The notes beneath the pieces were generated by a model. That model was not told the origin of the DNA. It was given only the letters and a program-made list of their open reading frames with translations, and made no database searches. Positions 41,122 through 50,160 of a stretch of DNA of 63,421 nt are shown here, one piece after another. The stretch is from Paenibacillus sp. J2TS4. GTDB taxonomy: Bacteria; Bacillota; Bacilli; Paenibacillales; NBRC-103111. Numbering within the stretch: the first letter of the stretch is position 1; every line of letters begins with the position of its first letter. Both the position numbers and the translations under genes were made by a program. Location: NCBI RefSeq assembly GCF_018403245.1, contig NZ_BOSH01000022.1:1-63421 (forward strand), given 5' to 3'.

Positions 41122-43881
41122 ATGGATTATGGCAAAACATTAAATTTACCCAAAACTGATTTTCCAATGCGAGGCAATTTGCCGCAGGCGGAACCGAAGG
41201 TTCAGCAATGGTGGGATGAAATAGACATTTATACTAAGGTCCAGGAGCAAGCCAAAGGCAAACCGAAATTTATTCTTCATGACGGCCCTCCTTATGCTAA
41301 CGGGGATATTCATATCGGGCACGCCTTGAACAAGATTTTGAAGGATATCATTGTCCGTTATAAATCGCTTCGGGGATTTGATGCTCCCTATGTACCGGGA
41401 TGGGACACCCATGGGCTGCCGATTGAACAAGCGATTGCTAACAGCGGGAAGGCGGACCGCAAGAAGATGACGGTGGCCGAATTCCGGGAGGCCTGCAAAG
41501 AATACGCTTTGAGCTGGGTGGATAAGCAACGGGCGCAGTTTAAGAGATTAGGAGTTCGTGGGGATTGGAGCCATCCTTATATTACCCTGCAGCCCGAATA
41601 TGAGGCCGAGCAAATTCGCGTTTTTGGAGAGATGGTTCGCAAGGGGTACGTCTATAAAGGATTGCGGCCTGTCTACTGGTCTCCTTCTTCAGAAAGCGCG
41701 CTGGCGGAAGCCGAAATTGAATATCGGGAAAAGACTTCTCCTTCCATCTATGTCGCTTTTCCGGTTAGGGATGGCAAAGGCAAGCTGCCCGCTGAGGCGG
41801 AAATCGTCATCTGGACGACAACTCCCTGGACGCTGCCGGCTAACCTTGGAATTAGCGTCCATCCTGAATTTGACTATGTGCTTGTCCAAGTTGGCGAGCA
41901 TCAATTTGTACTCGCGGAAGGCTTGTTGGAGTCCGCTGCCAAAGAGATAGGCTGGGCGGAATACCAAGTTATGAGCACCTTTAAAGGAGCGGATCTGGAG
42001 CACGTGACTTGCTCTCACCCGTTCTACGATCGGGAATCGCTTGTCATGACTGGAGAGCATGTAACGCTAGAAGCCGGTACCGGCTGCGTTCATACAGCTC
42101 CGGGGCATGGAGAGGATGATTTCCAGATTTCCCAGCGCTACGGACTCGGGGTGCTTTGCCCTATTGACGATCAAGGGAAATTTACGGCGGAAGCTCCTGG
42201 ATACGAAGGGATGTTCTATGAGAAAGCGAACGAGCCTATTATGGAGCGGCTTAAAGAGAAGGGAAGCTTGCTGAAGCAAGCCTCGCTTCAACACCAGTAC
42301 GCTCATGACTGGCGGACGAAGAAGCCGGTCATTTATCGCGCGACCGAGCAATGGTTTGCCTCGATTGACGGATTTCGCGAGCAAATGCTGGAAGAAATTA
42401 AAAATATTCGCTGGACGCCGAATTGGGGAGAGATCCGCCTTCACAATATGATTGCGGACCGTGGAGACTGGTGTATTTCCCGTCAGAGAACATGGGGAGT
42501 GCCGATTCCGATTGTATATTGCCGCAGCTGTAATCACCCTCTGGTTAACGAAAATACAATCGAATATATCGCCCGTATTTTCGAGCAGGAAGGGTCCAAT
42601 GCCTGGTTTGAAAAGAGTGAGAAAGAGCTGCTGCCGGAAGGCACCGTTTGTCCGCAATGTGGACACGCTGAATTCCGCAAAGAAATGGACATTATGGACG
42701 TGTGGTTTGATTCCGGCTCCAGTCACGCCGCCGTTCTGGATTCCCGGCCCGAGCTTCAATGGCCTGCCGATTTATACTTGGAAGGCTCGGATCAATACCG
42801 CGGCTGGTACAACTCTTCCCTGATCACTTCTACGGCGGTTAAAGGCAACGCTCCTTATAAAGGAATCCTTAGCCACGGATTTACGCTGGACGGTGAAGGG
42901 AGAAAAATGTCCAAATCGCTCGGGAACACCGTTGATCCGAAAAAAGTCTGTGACCGGCTAGGTGCAGATATTCTTAGGTTATGGGTATCGTCTGTCGATT
43001 ATCAGGCAGACGTGCGAATTTCTGATAACATCCTCTCACAAATTACAGAGGTGTATCGTAAAATCCGGAATACACTCCGTTTCTTTCTGGGGAATTTGGA
43101 CGGATTCGATCCGAGTCGGGATCAGGTGAATGCCGAGGATATGAATGAGCTCGACCGATTTGCGCTTATTCACTTAAACCGTCTGACGGATAAGGTCATC
43201 CGCGCCTATGATCAATATGATTTTCATATCGTTTATCAATCGGTGCATCACTTCTGCGCGGTGGAGATGAGCTCGTTCTACCTCGATATTGTTAAAGACC
43301 GTCTATATGTTAGCGCACCGGACGACTGCGGCAGAAGAGCGGCTCAAACCGTATTATATAAAGCATTATCGGTAATAACTAAATTGATCGCCCCTATCTT
43401 GCCGCATACGGCAGACGAAGTATGGAAGCACATTCCGGGGGCAGAGGAAGAGAGCGTTCAGCTGTCCGCTATTCCGGAACCCGATACTTCGCTATTCGAT
43501 GCTTCTCTGGAAGCCAAATGGTCGGCATTTATGGAAGTTCGGGACGAAGTTTTTAAAGCGTTGGAAGAGGCGAGAAATAATAAGGTGATCGGTAATTCTT
43601 TGGGAGCTTCCCTGCATCTGTATCCAAGCGAGGATACCGCCAAGCTGCTGTCTCAATTCGACCGTCTCGATCAATTGTTTATCGTATCGGATGTTCAGCT
43701 TCACAGCACTGATCGTATTCCGGAAGATGCGGCCTCATTCGGTCATCTGGCTGTCCGGGTAGTTCCAGCGGAAGGGGATAAATGCGAGCGCTGCTGGATG
43801 GTCACCCCTGAGGTAGGGAGCAACGAGAATCATCCGTCTCTTTGTCCACGCTGTTCGGAAGTGGTGGAGAATCACTTCTAA
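41122..43881 (+). CDS. ileS: Isoleucyl-tRNA synthetase
   Basis: 919 residues, class I synthetase. The HIGH motif is HIGHALNK near 67 after DGPPYANGD, the CP1 editing domain lies at about 200-390, KMSKS is at about 595 (GRKMSKSLGNTVDP), followed by the anticodon-binding domain. The C-terminal zinc finger CERCW...CPRCSEVV is present, as in the bacterial eubacterial-type (mupirocin-sensitive) clade. Regulated by the T-box leader directly upstream. Located between divIVA and lspA as in Bacillus. Confidence 0.97.
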   Translation: MDYGKTLNLPKTDFPMRGNLPQAEPKVQQWWDEIDIYTKVQEQAKGKPKFILHDGPPYANGDIHIGHALNKILKDIIVRYKSLRGFDAPYVPGWDTHGLPIEQAIANSGKADRKKMTVAEFREACKEYALSWVDKQRAQFKRLGVRGDWSHPYITLQPEYEAEQIRVFGEMVRKGYVYKGLRPVYWSPSSESALAEAEIEYREKTSPSIYVAFPVRDGKGKLPAEAEIVIWTTTPWTLPANLGISVHPEFDYVLVQVGEHQFVLAEGLLESAAKEIGWAEYQVMSTFKGADLEHVTCSHPFYDRESLVMTGEHVTLEAGTGCVHTAPGHGEDDFQISQRYGLGVLCPIDDQGKFTAEAPGYEGMFYEKANEPIMERLKEKGSLLKQASLQHQYAHDWRTKKPVIYRATEQWFASIDGFREQMLEEIKNIRWTPNWGEIRLHNMIADRGDWCISRQRTWGVPIPIVYCRSCNHPLVNENTIEYIARIFEQEGSNAWFEKSEKELLPEGTVCPQCGHAEFRKEMDIMDVWFDSGSSHAAVLDSRPELQWPADLYLEGSDQYRGWYNSSLITSTAVKGNAPYKGILSHGFTLDGEGRKMSKSLGNTVDPKKVCDRLGADILRLWVSSVDYQADVRISDNILSQITEVYRKIRNTLRFFLGNLDGFDPSRDQVNAEDMNELDRFALIHLNRLTDKVIRAYDQYDFHIVYQSVHHFCAVEMSSFYLDIVKDRLYVSAPDDCGRRAAQTVLYKALSVITKLIAPILPHTADEVWKHIPGAEEESVQLSAIPEPDTSLFDASLEAKWSAFMEVRDEVFKALEEARNNKVIGNSLGASLHLYPSEDTAKLLSQFDRLDQLFIVSDVQLHSTDRIPEDAASFGHLAVRVVPAEGDKCERCWMVTPEVGSNENHPSLCPRCSEVVENHF

Positions 43882-43910
43882 GTCGTTCATCGCATAAGGA
43901 GAGATACGGA

Positions 43911-44237
43911 ATGTCCCATCTGGGCGAGGAACAGAATCATGCGAATGAGGATATCCGAAAGCTGAGTGAGCGGGTCGAACAATTGGCTTTTAACATGGAA
44001 AAGGCCAGATTCGCAGAATATGTGCAATTGCTCGAGAAGCCGAGAAAGCTGCTGTGGAATCATCTCCTCGGGGGAATAGCCCGAGGGGTGGGGATAGCCA
44101 TTGGATTCACATTGCTAACTTCCACTCTGCTGTATTTTCTTCAAGCTCTAGGTGCTTTGGATTTGCCCATCATTGGGGATTATATTGCTGAAATAGTCAG
44201 ACATGTGCAGGCGCGGCTGGAAGGAAGAACCTATTAG
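43911..44237 (+). CDS. DUF5665-family small membrane protein
   Basis: 108 residues. A cytoplasmic coiled-coil N terminus (EDIRKLSERVEQLAFNMEKARFAEYVQLLEKPRKLL) precedes a Gly-rich membrane segment (LLGGIARGVGIAIGFTLLTSTLLYFLQAL). I recognise this as the DUF5665 type found downstream of ileS in Firmicutes; its function is unknown. ATG 43911 follows AAGGAGAG; the frame extends upstream into ileS without a good start. It is 29 nt after ileS and probably on the same transcript. Confidence 0.75.
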   Translation: MSHLGEEQNHANEDIRKLSERVEQLAFNMEKARFAEYVQLLEKPRKLLWNHLLGGIARGVGIAIGFTLLTSTLLYFLQALGALDLPIIGDYIAEIVRHVQARLEGRTY

Positions 44238-44248
44238 TGCCAGCAAGG

Positions 44249-44341
44249 AACCGAACGGCCTTGGTTAGCTGTTACCGCTAATCTGAGTTAGCTGATGATA
44301 TCGTTCGTTAGATTGGTTAGCTGCCGGGCGGTTCGGTTCAA
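44249..44341. repeat. Nested inverted and direct repeats (GTTAGCTG x3)
   Basis: GAACCGAAC (about 44250) pairs with GTTCGGTTC (about 44332) in a perfect 9-bp helix. GCTAATCT and AGATTGGT form an inner helix, and the octamer GTTAGCTG occurs three times (about 44265, 44288 and 44317). It lies between the convergent DUF5665 and DksA-like genes, so it may serve as a terminator in both directions, though T runs are lacking. Confidence 0.5.
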
Positions 44342-44349
44342 TTTGCCGG

Positions 44350-45084
44350 TTATTGATCCATCTCGGATTCCGGTTCGTCCTCCAGCAAAGACTCGCCTTC
44401 TCCTTGTTGCATGTAATGACGATAAGCTTTATTCCGTATTATGCTCACATGCTTGCCGTATAAGTCGGTAGCCACGAAGCTCTCGTAATCTTCGACATAG
44501 CCATCGTTCTCGTCAGCTTCGACTTCCATTTCATCATAGCTGCTGATCTCAGGATCTTCCGCCATGGCGGGAGTGTTGGAGGTTCCCCAGCTTTCGACGA
44601 TTTGCCAGGCATCTTCGCCGTCAAACTGGTTTTGTTCGGATAGCTCGTCCAAGCTGGTTCGGCCAAATGGCGGATTGAGGATTTCTTCCTCAATGGGCCT
44701 GCGATTGTTAATTGAAGTCTCGGGGGTATGTTCCTTGCAGTATAAAGTAGCAGGAACCGCCAACAGCCGTTCATAAGGTATCTGGGCATGACAGGTAACA
44801 CAATGCCCATATTCGCCGGCGTTCAATCGTTCCAATGCATCGCGAACGTCAGCCAGCTGTTTTTCGGCTTTATCATTCAAAGCGATGTCCTTCCCGCGTT
44901 CGAATACTTCCGTTCCCATGTCGGCGGGGTGGTTGTCGTAGGTGGACAGCTCACCCGTGGAATCACCAAGGGATGAGTTCATTCCGTAGTGGGAATTAGC
45001 GGAAAGCTGTTTCTCCAACTCGCGTAGTTCTTGTTCCAGCAGCTCTTTAATATGTTGTTTCTGTTCTGCCGTTAAAGCTTGCAT
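44350..45084 (-). CDS. TraR/DksA-family zinc-finger protein (YlyA/YteA-like)
   Basis: 244 residues. An N-terminal helical region (LTAEQKQHIKELLEQELRELEKQL), then a DksA-like domain (STYDNHPADMGTEVFERGKD; LNAGEYGHCVTCHAQIPYERLLAVPATLYCKEH). The zinc site is CxxC plus Cys/His. The last ~110 residues are acidic. Family proteins bind the RNA polymerase secondary channel; B. subtilis YlyA acts with SigG on late spore genes. In Bacillus ylyA lies between ileS and lspA in the same direction. Here it is in that place but inverted, which is unusual. Confidence 0.85.
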   Translation of the reverse strand: MQALTAEQKQHIKELLEQELRELEKQLSANSHYGMNSSLGDSTGELSTYDNHPADMGTEVFERGKDIALNDKAEKQLADVRDALERLNAGEYGHCVTCHAQIPYERLLAVPATLYCKEHTPETSINNRRPIEEEILNPPFGRTSLDELSEQNQFDGEDAWQIVESWGTSNTPAMAEDPEISSYDEMEVEADENDGYVEDYESFVATDLYGKHVSIIRNKAYRHYMQQGEGESLLEDEPESEMDQ

Positions 45085-45195
45085 TTCGGCTCCGACTCCC
45101 TTCGAGGTGTTCTGCCCTATTGTATGCGTAAACGGATAGTTTTAACGGAGGTAATTCCTTGAACGCAAGGAAATCATGGGTTAGGGGTTGAGCAT

Positions 45196-45705
45196 TTGAT
45201 CTATTACTTCATTGCTTTAATAGTGCTTGCGTTGGACCATCTGACCAAGTGGCTCGTGGTGACCAATATGAAGATAGGGGAATCCCGCTCCGTTATCGGG
45301 GAGTTTTTTCAATTTACGTCTCACCGTAATAAAGGGGCGGCTTTTGGGATTTTGCAGAATCAACGGTGGTTTTTCCTTATTATTACGACGGTAGTAGTCA
45401 TTGGTATTATCATCTACATGAGAAAGGTTCTTCGGGAGAACAAGAAGCTTATGCCTTTTGCGCTCAGTTTATTGCTCGGGGGAGCGGTCGGCAATTTCAT
45501 CGATCGGGCTTTGACTGGGGAAGTGGTCGACTTTCTCGACTTTACCTTTAGCTTTAACTGGTTTGGACAAGCGATTATCTACCCTTTTCCTATATTTAAT
45601 ATTGCCGATTCTGCCATCGTGATTGGCGTTTCGCTAATTCTGCTGGACTCCCTGCTCGAGTGGAGGAAAGAAAAGAAAGGAAAGATCGATGAAGTTCAAC
45701 AATAA
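45196..45705 (+). CDS. lspA: Lipoprotein signal peptidase
   Basis: 169 residues from TTG 45196 (AGGGG 8 nt upstream). Four membrane segments. The two catalytic aspartates lie in GGAVGNFIDRA and FNIADSAIVIG; NKGAAFG is also conserved. LspA removes the signal peptide from prolipoproteins at the membrane surface, and so processes lipoproteins such as those encoded at 217 and 5052. It overlaps the pseudouridine synthase gene by 17 nt. Confidence 0.95.
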   Translation: MIYYFIALIVLALDHLTKWLVVTNMKIGESRSVIGEFFQFTSHRNKGAAFGILQNQRWFFLIITTVVVIGIIIYMRKVLRENKKLMPFALSLLLGGAVGNFIDRALTGEVVDFLDFTFSFNWFGQAIIYPFPIFNIADSAIVIGVSLILLDSLLEWRKEKKGKIDEVQQ

Positions 45706-46756
45706 TGACTCTGTCCATTCAGAAAAATCAGAAATGAGAATGATAGGAGATAATCAGACAGATCGTGAGGCGGCTCCCGCGGAAACGTACTTATTGAGCT
45801 CTGTCAAGGAGTCTCATGATACGGAAACGGAGGACACGGATACAGAGCGGTTTGAATGGCTGATCGAAGGCGAGGAAGCCGGAATAAGGATTGACAAATT
45901 CGTTGCGGATTCGATGGATGAAGAAATTTCTCGCTCTCAAGTTCAGCAGTGGATCCAGAACGGAGATGTCCGGGTGAACGGCCAGACCGTAAAAGCCAAT
46001 TATAAGCTGCAAACGAAAGACGAGCTTGTCGTTACCATTCCGCAGGCAGAAGAGACTTCTATCCAGCCGGAAGAAATTCCGCTGACGGTCGTCTACGAAG
46101 ATTCTGATGTAATAGTCATTAACAAGCCGAGAGGCATGGTGGTCCATCCGGCCGCCGGTCATGCTTCGGGGACGCTAGTTAATGCGCTCTTGGCCCATTG
46201 TCATGATTTATCGGGAATTAACGGAGTGATGCGGCCGGGGATCGTCCATCGAATCGACAAAGACACCTCCGGTTTGTTGATGGCGGCCAAAAACGATCTG
46301 GCCCATATTTCCTTGTCGAAGCAGCTGAAGGATCATTCGGTTGTCCGCAAATATGTGGCGCTCGTCCATGGACGGGTTCCGCACGATCATGGAACTATTG
46401 ATGCACCCATTGGCCGTGATCCTCACAATCGAAAGCAGTTTATGGTAACCAACCGCAATAGTAAACATGCGGTAACTCATTTTGCCGTTGTCGAACGGAT
46501 CGGTTCATTTACATTGCTTGAATTGAAGCTGGAGACCGGCAGAACTCATCAAATCCGGGTTCATATGAAGTATATAGGACACCCTCTCGTCGGCGATCCG
46601 GTATACAGTAAGAGCAAAAGAGCCGGGATTGACGGCCAAGCGCTTCATGCAGCAGTTCTGGGCTTTGTCCATCCGCGAACGGGAGAGGCCCTTCAGTTTG
46701 AAGCGGCTTTGCCTGACGATATGAACCGGCTGCTGGAGCGGGTCCGTCTTTTATAA
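45689..46756 (+). CDS. RluD/RluA-family rRNA pseudouridine synthase (YlyB-like)
   Basis: 355 residues. S4 domain near 65-130 (GIRIDKFVADSMDEEISRSQVQQWIQNGDVRVNG) and catalytic domain with GIVHRIDKDTSGLLMAAKND (catalytic Asp near 190), ending in RTHQIRVHMKYIGHPLVGDP. It isomerises uridines in 23S rRNA; the exact sites are unknown. The first ~55 residues are an acidic, Asp/Glu/Thr-rich extension that the family normally lacks. An internal start downstream is possible, but the ribosome-binding site AAAGGAAAG favours ATG 45689, overlapping lspA. Confidence 0.9.
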   Translation: MKFNNNDSVHSEKSEMRMIGDNQTDREAAPAETYLLSSVKESHDTETEDTDTERFEWLIEGEEAGIRIDKFVADSMDEEISRSQVQQWIQNGDVRVNGQTVKANYKLQTKDELVVTIPQAEETSIQPEEIPLTVVYEDSDVIVINKPRGMVVHPAAGHASGTLVNALLAHCHDLSGINGVMRPGIVHRIDKDTSGLLMAAKNDLAHISLSKQLKDHSVVRKYVALVHGRVPHDHGTIDAPIGRDPHNRKQFMVTNRNSKHAVTHFAVVERIGSFTLLELKLETGRTHQIRVHMKYIGHPLVGDPVYSKSKRAGIDGQALHAAVLGFVHPRTGEALQFEAALPDDMNRLLERVRLL

Positions 46757-46814
46757 GTTCGTTATGAGTTTGTGAGTGTTGAAAAAAGCGGATTTATCCC
46801 TCCACAATTATCTC

Positions 46815-46843
46815 TTGACTTCTTTTGTCGAAAGTGGGATAAT
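46815..46843 (+). promoter_or_regulatory. SigA promoter of the pyr operon
   Basis: TTGACT (46815-46820), a 17-bp spacer and GATAAT (46838-46843), about 285 nt before pyrR. It precedes the PyrR attenuator. Confidence 0.85.
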
Positions 46844-46865
46844 TCTTTTAGTTGAATAGCGCCTT

Positions 46866-47020
46866 TAAAAACAGTCCCGTGAGGCTGGCAAGGTGATCGT
46901 TACTAGTCATTCAGAGTTCAGGAGATGTCTCTGTGTTCCTTTGGGAACCCTAATATCGGTGTGTACTTCACCGATGGACGTTTGCTGTCTAACCCTTGCC
47001 TTCGGGCAAGGGTTTTTTTA
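46866..47020 (+). promoter_or_regulatory. PyrR-binding attenuator of the pyr operon
   Basis: CAGTCCCGTGAGGCTGGCAAGG (from 46871) contains the GAGGCTNGCAAGG core of the PyrR-binding anti-antiterminator loop. Two hairpins follow (GTTCC/GGAAC, ATCGGTG/CACCGAT), and the intrinsic terminator AACCCTTGCC/GGCAAGGGTT with seven Ts is at 46991-47018. In Bacillus, UMP-bound PyrR stabilises the anti-antiterminator and so ends transcription when pyrimidines are plentiful. The same logic fits here. Confidence 0.9.
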
Positions 47021-47126
47021 ATGACTACTTTGGGACAGCCGTATTCTCCTCTAATGGATTTTGTTAAATCCGGAGCGAGTCGGCAAGTCGAAGTAACGGG
47101 GCGCGGAACAAGGAGGTCAGGAGAAA

Positions 47127-47681
47127 GTGCTTAGCCAGGATAAACGAGTTCTTCTGGATGAAGTCGCGATACGCCGGGCGTTAACCCGGATAGCTCACGA
47201 AATATTGGAAAGAAACAAGGGAGTCGACGACATCGTGCTTGTCGGGATTCGCACGAGAGGGATATACTTGGCGGAACGCATCGCCAAGAGAATCATGGAA
47301 ATCGAGAACGTCCCCGTGCAGGCGGCGGAAATCGATGTGACCCAGTATCGGGATGATGTAGCCCGGCAGAGCAGAAGAGACGATACGATGGCGAATAAGG
47401 TGGAACCTGAGCTTGACGTCCATAATAAAAAAATCATATTGTTTGACGACGTTTTATATACCGGGCGTACCGTCCGGGCGGCCATGGACGCACTAATGGA
47501 CAGAGGACGTCCCCAAATGATCCAGTTGGCGGTCCTCATCGATCGGGGGCACAGGGAGCTGCCGATCCGGCCGGATTATATCGGCAAGAACGTTCCCACT
47601 TCCAAGCTGGAGGAAATTGTGGTTCATCTGGAGGAAGCAGACGGGCAAGACGAGGTCATCCTATTCCATAAAGGGAGCTGA
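47127..47681 (+). CDS. pyrR: Bifunctional pyr operon regulator/uracil phosphoribosyltransferase
   Basis: 184 residues from GTG 47127 with AGGAGG upstream. Type I PRTase fold with the PRPP motif IILFDDVLYTGRTVRAAMD near 110. PyrR binds the leader RNA at 46866-47020 with UMP/UTP and reduces downstream expression; it also converts uracil and PRPP to UMP. First gene of the operon. No uracil permease gene (pyrP) follows, unlike B. subtilis. Confidence 0.96.
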   Translation: MLSQDKRVLLDEVAIRRALTRIAHEILERNKGVDDIVLVGIRTRGIYLAERIAKRIMEIENVPVQAAEIDVTQYRDDVARQSRRDDTMANKVEPELDVHNKKIILFDDVLYTGRTVRAAMDALMDRGRPQMIQLAVLIDRGHRELPIRPDYIGKNVPTSKLEEIVVHLEEADGQDEVILFHKGS

Positions 47682-47686
47682 AAACC

Positions 47687-48595
47687 GTGATGCAAACAAA
47701 AACTTACACCGAAAGACACATGCTGGGATTAAAAGGAATGAGTGAGCCGGAGTTGGCTTCCATTCTGGATAGAGCGGCTTATTGGGAGCAGTTCCCGCAG
47801 AAGGTTAGCCAGCAGCTGCCTGGAAAATTTGTCGCCAATATGTTCTTCGAGAACAGTACGCGCACCCGGTTTTCTTTTGAAGTGGCAGAAAAAAGATTGG
47901 GCATGGAAGTGTTGAACTTCACAGCAGCTGCATCCAGTGTGCAAAAGGGAGAATCGATTTACGACACGGTCAAAACGTTGGAATCGATGGGGATTGACGC
48001 TGGAGTCATCCGGCTAAAGCCAAACGGGATACTGGAGGAGCTGTCACAGCATGTGCGGATTCCGTTGATCAATGCCGGCGATGGCAACAATGAGCATCCG
48101 ACTCAGGCTCTGCTCGATCTGTATACGATCCGCAAGCATTTTGGAGCGATTCGCGGCTTAACCGTATCGATCATCGGCGATATTAAGCACAGCCGGGTGG
48201 CTCGCTCGAATCTGTGGGCGCTCAGCACGATGGGGGCCAACGTACAGTTCTGCGCCCCGGAAACAATGAGAGCTTCCGAGCTGGAGCCGTACGCTCCATA
48301 CGTCTCGATGGATAAAGCTATACAGGCGGATGTAGTCATGATGCTCCGTGTACAGCTGGAAAGACATGGGGAAGGAATGCTCGACTCGGCGGAGCAATAT
48401 CGTGAGCAGTACGGCTTAACCGTAGAACGGGAACAGAAGATGAAGGATCACGCCATAATCATGCATCCGGCTCCGGTTAACCGGAATGTAGAAATTGACG
48501 ATGAACTGGTAGAGCATCCGCGGTCGAAAATTTTTACCCAAATGAGCCATGGGGTGCCGATCCGAATGGCTGTTGTCGAGCGGGCGGTCTCGTAG
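47687..48595 (+). CDS. pyrB: Aspartate carbamoyltransferase catalytic subunit
   Basis: 302 residues from GTG 47687, 5 nt after pyrR. Carbamoyl phosphate plus aspartate to carbamoyl aspartate. Motifs: FFENSTRTRFSFE near 50, HVRIPLINAGDGNNEHPTQALLDLYTI near 130-150, MHPAPVNRNVEI near 260. No pyrI-type regulatory subunit gene, as is usual in Firmicutes. Confidence 0.96.
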   Translation: MMQTKTYTERHMLGLKGMSEPELASILDRAAYWEQFPQKVSQQLPGKFVANMFFENSTRTRFSFEVAEKRLGMEVLNFTAAASSVQKGESIYDTVKTLESMGIDAGVIRLKPNGILEELSQHVRIPLINAGDGNNEHPTQALLDLYTIRKHFGAIRGLTVSIIGDIKHSRVARSNLWALSTMGANVQFCAPETMRASELEPYAPYVSMDKAIQADVVMMLRVQLERHGEGMLDSAEQYREQYGLTVEREQKMKDHAIIMHPAPVNRNVEIDDELVEHPRSKIFTQMSHGVPIRMAVVERAVS

Positions 48596-48625
48596 GACCA
48601 AGCAGTTTGCCGGACTAATAGATAG

Positions 48626-48658
48626 CCGTACTTGGCAGACAAGATGAATGTACGGCTT
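48626..48658 (+). other. Perfect hairpin between pyrB and pyrC
   Basis: AGCCGTAC and GTACGGCT form an 8-bp perfect stem around a ~16-nt loop in the 94-bp gap between pyrB and pyrC. No T run follows (TGCAAAAATAAAG). It could protect or process the polycistronic mRNA. Confidence 0.5.
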
Positions 48659-48689
48659 GCAAAAATAAAGCATCGGACAGGAGGAGCTT

Positions 48690-49976
48690 ATGGGAACTTG
48701 GATTGTTAACGGACAGATCCTGGATGGGGAAAATAACAGAGTGGCCAAAAGCGTTTTTATCGAGAATGGCCGCATTGCCAAGATCGTGGATGGGGAAGTT
48801 GCAGTAAAAGATACAGAAGGCCATGAGTTAATAGATGCGGCGGGTCAACTTATCGCACCGGGACTTATAGACATGCATGTTCACCTGCGGGAGCCTGGGT
48901 TCGAGCATAAAGAAACGATTGCTACGGGAACCCGTTCAGCGGCCAGGGGAGGGTTTACAACGATTGCCTGTATGCCGAATACCCGTCCCGTTATCGATAC
49001 TCCTGAAACGGTCAAGTATGTACTAGATAAAGCAGAATCGGAAGGAATCGTCCGGGTGCTTCCTTACGGATGCATAACGGATAATCAACTGGGCCGGGAA
49101 CTAACGGATTTTGCAGCGTTGAAGGAAGCGGGTGTGTTCGCCTTTACCGACGACGGTGTAGGCGTGCAGAGCGCACAGATGATGAAAGACGCGATGACTA
49201 AAGCGGCGGCACTCGGAATGCCGGTTGTAGCTCATTGTGAAGACAATACGCTGGTTGTCGGAGCGGCGGTGACCGAGGGGGCTTTTGCCCGCAAGCATGG
49301 GCTTAAAGGAATTCCGAACGAATCGGAAGCGATTCATGTGGGCAGAGATATTTTGCTGGCGGAAGCGACCGGTGTTCACTACCATGTCTGTCATGTCAGC
49401 ACCGAACAGTCCGTCCGGCTGATCCGCCAAGCGAAACAGCTTGGGATTAAGGTAACGGCGGAAGTTTGCCCCCATCATTTGCTCCTATCGGATGAAGATA
49501 TCCCGGGAATGGACGCCAATTGGAAAATGAATCCTCCTCTTCGCACTCCGAAAGACGTGAAGGCTTGTATCGAAGGGCTTGAAGACGGAACGATTGATAT
49601 CGTAGTAACCGATCATGCCCCGCACAGCGAGGAGGAAAAGGCCAAAGGAATGGAGGCGGCACCGTTCGGGATCGTCGGGTTTGAGACGGCTTTTCCGCTC
49701 CTTTACACCAAGTTTGTGCTAACCGGTCAATGGACGCTGCAATTTCTTCTGGACCGGATGACGGTCAAGCCGGCGGAAGTGTTTGAACTGGATTGGGGCA
49801 CACTGAAGGTTGGAGCGGCCGCAGATATCGTATTGATCGATTTGGAGGCAGAGAAGGAAGTGGATCCTTCGGAATTTTTGAGCAAAGGACGCAACACGCC
49901 TTTTACAGGCTGGAAGCTCAAGGGCTGGCCGACCCAAACGATGGTGGCGGGGCGAGTGGTCTGGTCTGAGGCCTGA
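48690..49976 (+). CDS. pyrC: Dihydroorotase
   Basis: 428 residues, type I (class Firmicutes) dihydroorotase. Cyclises carbamoyl aspartate to dihydroorotate at a zinc centre: DMHVHLREPGFEHKETI near 55-70, HCEDNTLVV, YHVCHVSTEQSVRLI near 230 and VTDHAPHSEEEK near 305. Strong AGGAGGAGC site 6 nt before ATG 48690. The 184-bp gap to carA after it holds no recognisable feature. Confidence 0.96.
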   Translation: MGTWIVNGQILDGENNRVAKSVFIENGRIAKIVDGEVAVKDTEGHELIDAAGQLIAPGLIDMHVHLREPGFEHKETIATGTRSAARGGFTTIACMPNTRPVIDTPETVKYVLDKAESEGIVRVLPYGCITDNQLGRELTDFAALKEAGVFAFTDDGVGVQSAQMMKDAMTKAAALGMPVVAHCEDNTLVVGAAVTEGAFARKHGLKGIPNESEAIHVGRDILLAEATGVHYHVCHVSTEQSVRLIRQAKQLGIKVTAEVCPHHLLLSDEDIPGMDANWKMNPPLRTPKDVKACIEGLEDGTIDIVVTDHAPHSEEEKAKGMEAAPFGIVGFETAFPLLYTKFVLTGQWTLQFLLDRMTVKPAEVFELDWGTLKVGAAADIVLIDLEAEKEVDPSEFLSKGRNTPFTGWKLKGWPTQTMVAGRVVWSEA

Positions 49977-50160
49977 TTATATGGCGGTTATTATAATAAT
50001 AAATCATTGAAAATCAGTATCATACATGGATGATGATAGAGCTTCGGCGGTACTTATGCAGGAGCGGGAATGGAATTCTGTATGCTTGAGTCTATGGCAA
50101 GGAAAAGCTTATTAAAGCAATAGCATGGGCACCAAGGAAGAAGCAAAAGGAGTGATAAGG

